Origin: Bacteroidota bacterium
GTDB taxonomy: Bacteria; Bacteroidota; Bacteroidia; Chitinophagales; Chitinophagaceae
NCBI GenBank assembly: GCA_029778965.1
Contig: JAKPBL010000346.1
Span: forward strand, 1-22,976
DNA: 22,976 nucleotides
Direction of reading: 5' to 3'
The notes below the pieces were generated by a model. The model was not told where the DNA came from. It saw only the letters and a program-made list of their open reading frames with translations, and did not search any database. The position numbers and the translations under genes are program-made. Positions 1 through 6,049 of this stretch are shown here, in pieces. Positions within the stretch are counted from its first letter, which is position 1; each line of letters opens with the position of its first letter.

Positions 1-48
1 ATACTTTCGGTGAAACAGCAACCGCCGGGCATTCCCTATTTTTGTGGT

Positions 49-660
49 ATGCCGTTGCAGTGTTACTACCAGGATCAATTGATAGAAGCCGGGTGTGATG
101 AGGCCGGCCGCGGCTGTTACGCGGGACCGGTTTTCGCTGCTGCCGTTATCCTTCCGCGCCATTTTCATCACCCGCTCCTGAACGACAGCAAGCAGGTAAA
201 AGAGGCCGACCGGTACCTGCTGCGAACAGTGATTCAGCAGGAAGCCATCTGCTGGGCGGTGGCCTCGGTATCGGCGACAGAAATAGACCGCATCAATATC
301 CTGCAGGCCTCGTACCTGGCCATGCACCGGGCACTCGACCAGTTGGCGGTATTGCCCGAGTTGCTGCTGATCGACGGAAACCGTTTCCGGCCTTACCGGC
401 AGCTTAAACACCATTGCATTGTGAAGGGCGACGGTAAATACGCGTCCATCGCCGCCGCCAGCATTCTCGCCAAAACAAGCCGCGACGATTATATGACCGG
501 CCTGCACGAACAGTTTCCCCAATACAACTGGAAGGAGAACAAAGGATACGGAACTGCCGTTCACCGGCAGGCCATCAATGAGCACGGGCTCTGCGAATAC
601 CACCGCAAATCGTTCCGGATATCGCCCTTCCTCACCCGTCGGGTGGCACCCGACGGGTAG
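49..660 (+). CDS. rnhB: Ribonuclease HII
   Basis: RNase HII cuts the RNA strand of RNA/DNA hybrids and removes single ribonucleotides from DNA in the cytoplasm. From the ATG at 49 the protein is 203 residues, normal for the family. The signature DEAGRG is at residues 17-22 (D17, E18 are metal ligands), the third Asp is in LLLIDGN (D109), and [16 protein letters not shown] leads to TSRD with the fourth Asp at about 146. An in-frame GTG at 10 would add 13 residues ([13 protein letters not shown]); I prefer the ATG because relatives begin roughly 15 residues before DEAGRG. A TAnnTTTG-type box (37-44) lies just before this ATG, too close to be an ordinary promoter for it. The last residues, LTRRVAPDG, are encoded by a palindromic repeat, and the TAG stop shares its T with the repeat end. 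The gene converges on the YciO gene with a 2-base gap. Confidence 0.95.
   Translation: MPLQCYYQDQLIEAGCDEAGRGCYAGPVFAAAVILPRHFHHPLLNDSKQVKEADRYLLRTVIQQEAICWAVASVSATEIDRINILQASYLAMHRALDQLAVLPELLLIDGNRFRPYRQLKHHCIVKGDGKYASIAAASILAKTSRDDYMTGLHEQFPQYNWKENKGYGTAVHRQAINEHGLCEYHRKSFRISPFLTRRVAPDG
634..658. repeat. Palindromic repeat copy 1, inside the 3' end of rnhB
   Basis: Inverted repeat with arms ACCCGTCGGGTG (634-645) and CACCCGACGGGT (647-658) around a single G. Each 11-base core arm is itself an odd palindrome (ACCCG-T-CGGGT). It is translated as the C-terminal residues of RNase HII and lies directly after the 3' end of the opposing YciO gene, so it could act as a two-way transcript end. No T-tract follows it. 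The same unit recurs at 9035-9071, 11283-11311 and, as one arm, at 22629-22638. Confidence 0.85.
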
Positions 661-662
661 AG

Positions 663-1274
663 CTACATGTCGTCCCATTCGCCCGCACCCGCGCGCAGCA
701 GTGCCGGGGGCTCTGTTGTACAGTCGATGATGGTGGAAGGCACCCAGCCGCCGATGCCGCCGTCAACCACCAGGTCCACCCTTTTCCCGAAATTGTCTTC
801 CATGAGATCGGGGTCGGTGTATTCTTCGATCATCTGGCCCGGCAGCGAAGCGCTTAGAATAGGCCGCCCCAGCTCCCGCACAATGGTGCGAGCAATCTGG
901 TTATCGGGAACCCGCAGGCCGATGGTATCTTTTTTGCTCTTCAGCAACCGCGGCACCTCTTTGCTGGCAGGCAGTATAAAGGTATAGGGGCCGGGAAGAT
1001 GACTCTTCAGCAGGCGGTAAAGCGGTGTGGAAATGCTTTTGGTGTACTGACTCAGGTCGCTCAGGTCATAGCACACGAACGACAACTGGGCCTTGTGCGG
1101 ATCGACCTGCTTGATCTGGCATATCCGTTCGATGGCCCTGGGCTGAAAAATATCGCAGCCAATACCGTAGATGGTATCGGTGGGATAGATGATGATACCC
1201 CCCTTCTGTAAAACATCCACAATGGTCCGGATGGCCCGGGGCTGCGGATTATCGGGATGAACATGAATCAGCAT
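663..1274 (-). CDS. yciO: YciO-type YrdC/Sua5-domain protein (L-threonylcarbamoyladenylate synthase family)
   Basis: The YrdC/Sua5 fold makes threonylcarbamoyl-AMP for the t6A37 modification of tRNA; the YciO branch shares the fold but its physiological activity is less certain. From the ATG at 1274 the protein is 203 residues and opens MLIHVHPDNPQ, very close to E. coli YciO. Supporting motifs are GGIIIYPTDTIYGIGCD (nucleotide pocket), RICQIKQ, LPGPYTFILPASKEVPR and TIGLRVPDN, followed by STIIDCTTEPPALLRAGAGE. An ATG 15 bases upstream (1289) would add MLPSQ; the shorter form fits relatives better. A near match to the -7 box (CAAGATTA on plus, 1287-1294) lies upstream. The gene converges on rnhB with a repeat hairpin at the junction, and diverges from the cupin gene. 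Confidence 0.93.
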   Translation of the reverse strand: MLIHVHPDNPQPRAIRTIVDVLQKGGIIIYPTDTIYGIGCDIFQPRAIERICQIKQVDPHKAQLSFVCYDLSDLSQYTKSISTPLYRLLKSHLPGPYTFILPASKEVPRLLKSKKDTIGLRVPDNQIARTIVRELGRPILSASLPGQMIEEYTDPDLMEDNFGKRVDLVVDGGIGGWVPSTIIDCTTEPPALLRAGAGEWDDM

Positions 1275-1344
1275 CTGTGAAGGTAACAAGATTATCGGGG
1301 TGCTTATTTAACAGCCGGAAATGATTTGCCAATTGATTCATACT

Positions 1345-1352
1345 TATTTTTA
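1345..1352 (+). promoter_or_regulatory. Candidate -7 box for the cupin-like gene
   Basis: TATTTTTA matches the Bacteroidota -7 consensus TAnnTTTG in 7 of 8 positions and ends 18 bases before the ATG at 1371, the same distance seen for the better promoters in this window. No well-spaced -33 TTG is present (the nearest, 1326-1328, is 16 bases away), so this is tentative. Confidence 0.35.
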
Positions 1353-1370
1353 CGCCCACAAAACAGCTCC

Positions 1371-2231
1371 ATGCACCTGGAAAGTGTTGATACAGTAGAT
1401 ATTATCTCTGCAGCCGATTTCAGGCAAAAATATTACGAACCCAAACGGCCGCTGGTGATCCGTTCGCTGGCAAAGCAATGGCCTGCTTACCAAAAATGGA
1501 ACTGGGACTATTTTAAAAATGCCGTGGGAAAGGTGGAGGTGGGGGTTTATAACAATATCAAAAGCGACGCCTATACCCCCATCAATAAGGCCGACGACTA
1601 TATGTTATTCGGCGATTATCTCAATATGGTGAAGCAGGGGCCTGTTGAACTGCGCATTTTTCTTTTCAACCTTTTTACACACGCGCCCCAGCTTACAGGC
1701 GATTTTACCTGGCCCGACAACCTGATGAAAGGCTTCGTAAAGAAGTTCCCCATGTTGTTCGTAGGCGGCCAGGGATCGGTTACCCACATGCATTTTGACA
1801 TCGACCTGTCGCACATTTTACACACCCAGTTTATCGGCCGGAAACGGGTGCTGCTGTTCCCCTTCGAAGAGCAGCATCATCTCTACCGGAAACCCTGGGA
1901 AGTGTTGAGCTTCGCCAATTTCGAAAAATATTATGAGCCCGGTGCCAGCAAGGTTGACCTCGGCAAATACCCGGACCTGAACAAAGCACGCGGGTTCGAT
2001 CTGACCCTCGAACACGGCGATACACTGTTCATGCCGGCCGGCTACTGGCACCACATGGAATACCTCGACAGTGGTTTTGCCATGAGCCTGCGCGCCTTGC
2101 AGTCGTCTTTTGCAGGAAAGCTTAAGGGGGTGTGGAACCTGGTGGGCATGCGGAACATCGATACGCTGATGAAAAAAACCGCCCCGGTGTGGTGGTATAA
2201 CCACAAAAGAGGTCATTATCAATTGCCATAG
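1371..2231 (+). CDS. Cupin-like / JmjC-type protein (Cupin_8 family, putative Fe(II)/2-oxoglutarate hydroxylase)
   Basis: Cupin_8/JmjC proteins are double-stranded beta-helix oxygenases that often hydroxylate protein side chains using Fe(II), 2-oxoglutarate and O2; the substrate here is unknown. From the ATG at 1371 the product is 286 residues. The N-terminal part has RPLVIRSLAKQWPA, typical of the family, and the core has the first metal motif HFD (H141-F142-D143, in THMHFDIDLSHI). A Lys in FIGRKRVLLFP (about 158) is a possible 2-oxoglutarate ligand, and a distal His lies in GDTLFMPAGYWHHM (H227 or H228). All three metal ligands are present, so activity is plausible. An in-frame TTG at 1326 would add 15 poorly conserved-looking residues. 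Cytoplasmic; no signal peptide. A weak hairpin lies 20 bases after the stop. Confidence 0.88.
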   Translation: MHLESVDTVDIISAADFRQKYYEPKRPLVIRSLAKQWPAYQKWNWDYFKNAVGKVEVGVYNNIKSDAYTPINKADDYMLFGDYLNMVKQGPVELRIFLFNLFTHAPQLTGDFTWPDNLMKGFVKKFPMLFVGGQGSVTHMHFDIDLSHILHTQFIGRKRVLLFPFEEQHHLYRKPWEVLSFANFEKYYEPGASKVDLGKYPDLNKARGFDLTLEHGDTLFMPAGYWHHMEYLDSGFAMSLRALQSSFAGKLKGVWNLVGMRNIDTLMKKTAPVWWYNHKRGHYQLP

Positions 2232-2249
2232 TAGAAAAAATTCGACGAA

Positions 2250-2283
2250 TTGTTTGCATAGTACGCAAACGAACACTATTTTT
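2250..2283 (+). terminator. Weak hairpin after the cupin gene
   Basis: GTTTGC (2252-2257) pairs with GCAAAC (2265-2270) around a 7-base loop. A short T-run (2279-2283) follows after 8 bases, so this is weaker than a classical intrinsic terminator. Confidence 0.35.
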
Positions 2284-2284
2284 A
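2254..2284 (+). promoter_or_regulatory. Candidate Bacteroidota promoter in the gene-free interval
   Basis: TTG at 2254-2256, a 20-base spacer, then TATTTTTA at 2277-2284 (7 of 8 positions of TAnnTTTG). Spacing fits the -33/-7 rule. It overlaps the weak hairpin, so one of the two readings is probably wrong. Confidence 0.3.
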
Positions 2285-2524
2285 GGCTCCTTTTAAGACA
2301 AACGCGGCCTGCCGGGGTAACCCGCTGCAGCGCTCACCAGCTTAGTATCCTTCGAAAAATACGCTGATCGTCACTCCCCTTTGAATTTTTTTGGATGTAT
2401 TGTGTCCCGGCGGGGGCAGAACCAGATCGTACGCAAGATTATTGAAAACCCATATACACCTCTTTCTTTTTGTGGTTTCAGAGGTAAGCACAGGCCGGCG
2501 ATGTCAATCGCTGGCATTTTTTTT
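2285..2524 (+). ncRNA. Possible small RNA or long 3' UTR
   Basis: The stretch between the candidate promoter and the strong terminator is about 230 nt and lacks a credible ORF. CGGCCTG (2305-2311) is perfectly complementary to CAGGCCG (2491-2497), which could close the molecule or compete with the terminator stem. I do not recognise it as any known RNA family. A 3' UTR of the cupin gene is an equal alternative. Confidence 0.25.
2494..2524 (+). terminator. Strong intrinsic terminator, plus strand
   Basis: GCCGGCGAT (2494-2502) pairs with ATCGCTGGC (2507-2515), nine pairs with one G-U, around the tetraloop GTCA, and is followed after one A by eight T residues (2517-2524). This is a textbook rho-independent terminator for transcripts coming from the left. 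Confidence 0.8.
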
Positions 2525-2602
2525 CCTGCATACTGACAGGACTTTGCCGCCGGGGGTTGCATCTTCCTGCTTATTTCCGGTGATTATACCCAAATAAGGG
2601 GA

Positions 2603-3637
2603 TCAGGCGATCTCAAATACCTCGCTGCCGCTTAAAATCCGGTCAAGGTCGCCCATCCCTTTCAGTGCCTGCGCCTCTTCGATCTGTAACCGGAGGCTGT
2701 CTTCGTAACAGGCCCTTTCCGTTTCGTAGAAAACGCCAAAGGGACGCGGAAAATGACCTTCCCGCTGGGGATCATCGAACAACCTTACCAATAGCTGGGC
2801 CTTAAAAAAATCGCGCTCGTCGTGTATCCAGCAGTCGTCGGCTGATGCGCCGTTGGCCAGGTCTGCCAGCACCGGCCGGTAGCCGTCGAGCTTAATGCCC
2901 TTTTCTTTATTGGGACCGAACAGCAGGGGTTTTCCCTGTTCCAGGAACAAGGCGTGCTCGGGTTTGCTGCTTTTTTCGGTGAATATCTCGAAGGCACCGT
3001 CGTTGAAAATATTGCAGTTCTGGTAAATCTCCAGGAAGGAGGCGCCCCGGTGACGGTGGCTGCGTACCAGCATTTCCTGCAGGTGTTTCGGATCGCGGTC
3101 CATGCTCCGGGCAATGAAGCTTGCATCGGCGCCCATGGCCAGCGCCAGTGGGTTAAAGGGATGGTCTATCGATCCGAAAGGCGTGCTTTTGGTAATCTTA
3201 TGCTCTTCGGAAGTGGGTGAATATTGTCCTTTGGTAAGTCCGTAGATCTGGTTATTGAACAGCATCAGGTTTACGTCGAAGTTCCGGCGCAGCAGGTGGA
3301 TGGTATGATTGCCACCGATACTGAGACCGTCGCCATCGCCCGTTACGATCCAGATGCTCAATTCGGGGCGCGCGGCTTTCAGCCCGCTGGCAATGGCTGT
3401 AGCCCTTCCGTGTATCGAATGCATACCATACGTATTCATATAATACGGAAACCGGCTGCTGCAGCCGATACCCGATATGATAACGATGTTTTCTCTCGGT
3501 ATGCCGATCCCCGGCATCACTTTCTGCACCTGTGCAAGAATGGAATAGTCCCCGCAACCCGGGCACCAGCGCACTTCCTGGTCGGTCGAAAAATCTTTGG
3601 CGGTCAATGCGGGCGGGGGGGTGACAACAGTACTCAT
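2603..3637 (-). CDS. korB: 2-oxoacid:ferredoxin oxidoreductase, beta subunit
   Basis: This is the TPP-binding subunit of an enzyme that oxidatively decarboxylates a 2-oxoacid (often 2-oxoglutarate) to acyl-CoA while reducing ferredoxin. The 344-residue protein has the expected cluster cysteines: CPGC (C25, C28), GIGCSSR (C59) and NCNIFNDG (C208). It also has the TPP motif GDGDG (100-104) ending at NN (128-129). The start at 3637 (MSTVV) is supported by an exact -7 box 17 bases upstream. The alpha/gamma partner, which normally sits directly beside it, is absent on both sides: the left neighbour is a gene-free interval and cupin gene, the right a divergent LacI regulator. The partner must be elsewhere or is missing. 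The substrate cannot be told from sequence alone. Confidence 0.92.
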   Translation of the reverse strand: MSTVVTPPPALTAKDFSTDQEVRWCPGCGDYSILAQVQKVMPGIGIPRENIVIISGIGCSSRFPYYMNTYGMHSIHGRATAIASGLKAARPELSIWIVTGDGDGLSIGGNHTIHLLRRNFDVNLMLFNNQIYGLTKGQYSPTSEEHKITKSTPFGSIDHPFNPLALAMGADASFIARSMDRDPKHLQEMLVRSHRHRGASFLEIYQNCNIFNDGAFEIFTEKSSKPEHALFLEQGKPLLFGPNKEKGIKLDGYRPVLADLANGASADDCWIHDERDFFKAQLLVRLFDDPQREGHFPRPFGVFYETERACYEDSLRLQIEEAQALKGMGDLDRILSGSEVFEIA

Positions 3638-3654
3638 AACAACAAAATCTGGCG

Positions 3655-3662
3655 CAAAGTTA
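3655..3662 (-). promoter_or_regulatory. -7 box of the korB promoter
   Basis: Read on the minus strand, TAACTTTG is an exact match to TAnnTTTG and lies 17 bases before the korB ATG. A -33 TTG is not well formed (a T-rich TTTTC sits near the right place). Confidence 0.6.
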
Positions 3663-3692
3663 GCGAAATATTGCTGCCGCCGAAAAGCAGCG

Positions 3693-3712
3693 GGCGACTG
3701 TCGCCAACAGTC
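3693..3712. promoter_or_regulatory. Overlapping palindromes in the korB-lacI divergent region (possible operator)
   Basis: GGCGA/TCGCC (3693-3697 and 3701-3705) and GACTGT/ACAGTC (3696-3701 and 3707-3712) overlap. They lie some 30 bases upstream of the korB -7 box and about 95 bases before the LacI start. An operator for the adjacent regulator is conceivable but there is no second copy in the window. Confidence 0.2.
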
Positions 3713-3805
3713 TCTATTCCATGACCGGCAGGCCCCTTCCGAAACTTATGCTATCTTCGAAGCAGTCGGAAACAGCGCCGCCGCGGCTTATAAAGTTGTT
3801 CTTTC

Positions 3806-4819
3806 ATGCTCAATAAGAAGGTACCCACTATAAAGGAGATCGCGAAAAAGTTAAACATCTCGGTGTCAACTGTTTCGCGGGCGCTGCATGACCATCCCAG
3901 CATCGGCTTGGGTACCAAGGAAAAAGTAAAGAAGCTGGCCGCCGAGCTGGGTTACGAACCTAACCAAACCGCCATTTTTTTCAAACAAGGCCGTTCGCAT
4001 ACCATCGGGGTGGTGCTGCCTTTCCTGATCGAAGACTTTTTTGCCGGAGCCATCAGCGGTATTGAAGACGTGGCGAACGCCCACCGGTACAATGTGCTGA
4101 TAGGACAATCGAACGACAACATAGAGCGGGAAAAAGACATCATACTGGCCATGAAAAACCAGCGTGTAGATGGTATTATCGTATCTATGTCGAAGCATAC
4201 CAAGAACCTGGATCATTTCAAGGCCCTGGAAAAATACGGCATCCCCGTGGTGTTTTTCGATCGGGTGCCTGGCTCATCCGACTTCAGCAAAGTGGCATTC
4301 AATATGCCGCAGGGCACCTATGAGGCGATCAGCTTTCTGATGGAAAAGGGTCATCGGCGCATCGGCATTATCAATGGACCTAAGGAGATGAAATCATCGA
4401 AAGAGCGAACAGATACCTATATGGCGGTGATGCAAAAAAAACGGCTTAAGATCGACCTGCAATTGGTCGCCTACTGCGACCTTACACCCGAAGGCACCGC
4501 CACCGCCATGGAAACGCTGATGAGCCTGCGCCAGCCGCCCACCGCCATCCTGGCCGTTCATGATTATGTGGTGCTCGACGCCATCCAGTACCTGAAGACA
4601 AAGAAGATACGTAACAATAAAGACATCTTCTTCGTGAGCTATGCCAACCTGCCCATTACCAAATACCTCGAGAATCCGCCGATGGCATCCATAGAGCAGT
4701 ATCCCACCAGGCAGGGCGCCAAAGCGGCTGAAATACTCCTCTCACTGATCGAAAACGGAGAGCAGCCACCGCAGAACATCCTGATCGAAGGAACACTGGT
4801 AGTGCACAAAAAGCTTTGA
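3806..4819 (+). CDS. LacI/PurR-family transcriptional regulator
   Basis: A 337-residue regulator with the usual two-part build. Residues 8-27 (TIKEIAKKLNISVSTVSRAL) are the helix-turn-helix, a hinge follows near residues 50-60 (GYEPNQTAIFF), and a periplasmic-binding-protein-like sensor domain starts at HTIGVVLPFL and continues through RVDGIIVS, GIPVVFFDR, EKGHRRIGIINGP and the C-terminal MASIEQYPTRQGAKAAEILL. Such proteins bind a sugar or sugar derivative and switch nearby catabolic genes; the ligand is not evident. Neighbours with a carbohydrate flavour are the HGSNAT-like acyltransferase and the DUF6067 hydrolase. It diverges from korB and converges on the acyltransferase with no gap: both genes end in AAGCTTTGA, forming an 18-bp palindrome. 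Confidence 0.94.
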   Translation: MLNKKVPTIKEIAKKLNISVSTVSRALHDHPSIGLGTKEKVKKLAAELGYEPNQTAIFFKQGRSHTIGVVLPFLIEDFFAGAISGIEDVANAHRYNVLIGQSNDNIEREKDIILAMKNQRVDGIIVSMSKHTKNLDHFKALEKYGIPVVFFDRVPGSSDFSKVAFNMPQGTYEAISFLMEKGHRRIGIINGPKEMKSSKERTDTYMAVMQKKRLKIDLQLVAYCDLTPEGTATAMETLMSLRQPPTAILAVHDYVVLDAIQYLKTKKIRNNKDIFFVSYANLPITKYLENPPMASIEQYPTRQGAKAAEILLSLIENGEQPPQNILIEGTLVVHKKL

Positions 4820-4828
4820 TCAAAGCTT
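4811..4828. repeat. Perfect 18-bp palindrome made of two abutting stop codons
   Basis: AAGCTTTGATCAAAGCTT. The LacI stop is 4817-4819 and the minus-strand stop of the acyltransferase is 4820-4822; both proteins end Lys-Leu. As RNA it gives a 7-bp stem with loop GAUC. On the minus strand it runs into a 5-T stretch, so it could end the acyltransferase transcript. Confidence 0.8.
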
Positions 4829-5938
4829 GATGAACACTTTCTTCTTGTATAAAAAATAGCAGATATACCACTCCAACGCCAGCACCACCAGCGCGCTAAC
4901 CAGGTTACGTATGGCCTCGGGCACCGCTGCCAGCTCCAGCCCGCCCTTCACGAAAATGCCCACGAAACCATTGAACCACTGCAAACCCACCGTGCTGAAG
5001 AACATATACATGAAAATGGCATTGGTTCCCACCACAATGGCCATCCACGCATATTTGTTGAGGTGTTTGACATCATGTATCCAATACAGGAACGCCATGG
5101 TAATGAACACCCAGCCAAGCGATGCGAGGGTGAAAGAGCTGGTGGCAATTCGCTTAATGATGGGCGTTATATGCAGCCAGTCGAGCCCGAACCCCAGCAA
5201 AAGGCAAATACCGGCTGCCGTCAGCAGCTTGCTTATTTTTTCGCGGCCAGACAATGATTCCACCAACAGCTTTCCCGCCAACACACCGGCAATTGTATGA
5301 ACAGCGGTGGGAATGACATTGATGGCAACCCATCCGTCGCCGTTGATCTTACCCATCAATACCAGGTCCATATAGTTGCCAAAATTGTGGCCGTTTACAA
5401 ACGGCTGGTCGTACCCGGGGATATGCGTAAACCGGTAAAGGCATTCCGTTAGCAGCAACAGCGCAACACAAACCACTATCTGGTAAACATAACCCTTGCG
5501 TATGATCAGGTAGGCGATGATGGTGGTAACCGACAATTGGGTCAGCACATTCCATAACTCCCAGGTCAGCCGGTTCCGGTACATGCAGTGGATAACGATA
5601 CCCAGGAAAAACAGTTTGATACAGCGCACCAGCACATGCCGGAAGTTCTCCGCCCAACCGATTCCCTTGTTTGCCTTTTGCACCGTGCTGATATAAAGCG
5701 CCGACCCGGCCATGGTCATAAAGGCCGGCTGTATCAGATCCCATGCCCGCAGCCCGTTCCAGGGATGGTGGAAAAGTTGCTGCACCAGGCCGTGCGACCA
5801 GCTACCCTCGCTGGTAAGGTTCTCCAGGGCATGGTAGACTTCCGCCTCTTCTCCGGCCAGGAAAATCATGATCAGTCCGCGCATTACATCGAGCGACAAA
5901 AGCCGTTTGCCGGCTGATATTTCGGTTAGCTGTTGCAT
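4820..5938 (-). CDS. HGSNAT-like multi-pass membrane acyltransferase (DUF5009/DUF1624-type)
   Basis: A 372-residue integral membrane protein with about ten hydrophobic segments. The N-terminal SAGKRLLSLDVMRGLIMIFLAG motif is characteristic of the heparan-alpha-glucosaminide N-acetyltransferase catalytic family and its bacterial DUF5009 relatives. In animals HGSNAT passes an acetyl group across the lysosomal membrane to glucosamine; bacterial homologues are presumed to acylate cell-envelope or imported sugars, but the substrate here is unknown. I start at the ATG at 5938 (MQQLTEISAGK); an ATG at 5995 would add 19 residues (MHPVFAGVGLPSKTSTSTA) that do not resemble family N-termini and would overlap the upstream regulatory DNA of the divergent hydrolase. 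The 3' end abuts the LacI gene. Association with the regulator and hydrolase suggests amino-sugar or glycan use, which is inference. Confidence 0.85.
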   Translation of the reverse strand: MQQLTEISAGKRLLSLDVMRGLIMIFLAGEEAEVYHALENLTSEGSWSHGLVQQLFHHPWNGLRAWDLIQPAFMTMAGSALYISTVQKANKGIGWAENFRHVLVRCIKLFFLGIVIHCMYRNRLTWELWNVLTQLSVTTIIAYLIIRKGYVYQIVVCVALLLLTECLYRFTHIPGYDQPFVNGHNFGNYMDLVLMGKINGDGWVAINVIPTAVHTIAGVLAGKLLVESLSGREKISKLLTAAGICLLLGFGLDWLHITPIIKRIATSSFTLASLGWVFITMAFLYWIHDVKHLNKYAWMAIVVGTNAIFMYMFFSTVGLQWFNGFVGIFVKGGLELAAVPEAIRNLVSALVVLALEWYICYFLYKKKVFIKL

Positions 5939-6014
5939 AGCAGTACTGGTTGACGTCTTTGAAGGTAACCCAACCCCGGCAAATACAGGGTGCAATCGAT
6001 TGCCGGGATTTCTT

Positions 6015-6046
6015 TTGCCAGCTCTGCGCCGGGTTTTTTAGATTTA
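6015..6046 (+). promoter_or_regulatory. Possible promoter for the DUF6067 hydrolase
   Basis: TTG (6015-6017), 21-base spacer, then TAGATTTA (6039-6046; 7 of 8 positions of TAnnTTTG). The box ends only 3 bases before the ATG, so transcription would start at or just inside the start codon. That makes this less convincing than the other promoters. Confidence 0.3.
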
Positions 6047-6049
6047 GGT

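Larger units (their letters stand above)
2232..2602. other. 371-base gene-free interval between convergent genes
   Basis: No convincing coding sequence. It holds a weak hairpin (2252-2270), a possible -33/-7 promoter pair (2254-2284) and a strong plus-strand intrinsic terminator (2494-2524). Together these could bound a small RNA of about 230 nt, or the terminator may simply end a long 3' UTR of the cupin gene. I saw no tRNA, tmRNA, SRP RNA or RNase P RNA signature sequences. Confidence 0.6.

Noticed and set aside
37..44. Exact TAnnTTTG box (TATTTTTG) before rnhB
   Set aside because: Only 4 bases before the ATG and without a -33 TTG; other exact boxes here lie 17-18 bases away or more. Probably chance in a T-rich codon run.
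2391..2597. 68-residue plus-strand frame in the gene-free interval
   Set aside because: It runs straight through the strong terminator, has no domain and no start signal.
2232..2602. tRNA, tmRNA, SRP RNA or RNase P RNA in the gene-free interval
   Set aside because: No T-loop GGTTCGA-like sequence and none of the conserved cores of these RNAs was seen.
5939..5995. N-terminal extension of the HGSNAT-like protein from the ATG at 5995
   Set aside because: The extra 19 residues do not resemble the family and would occupy the intergenic region shared with the divergent hydrolase.
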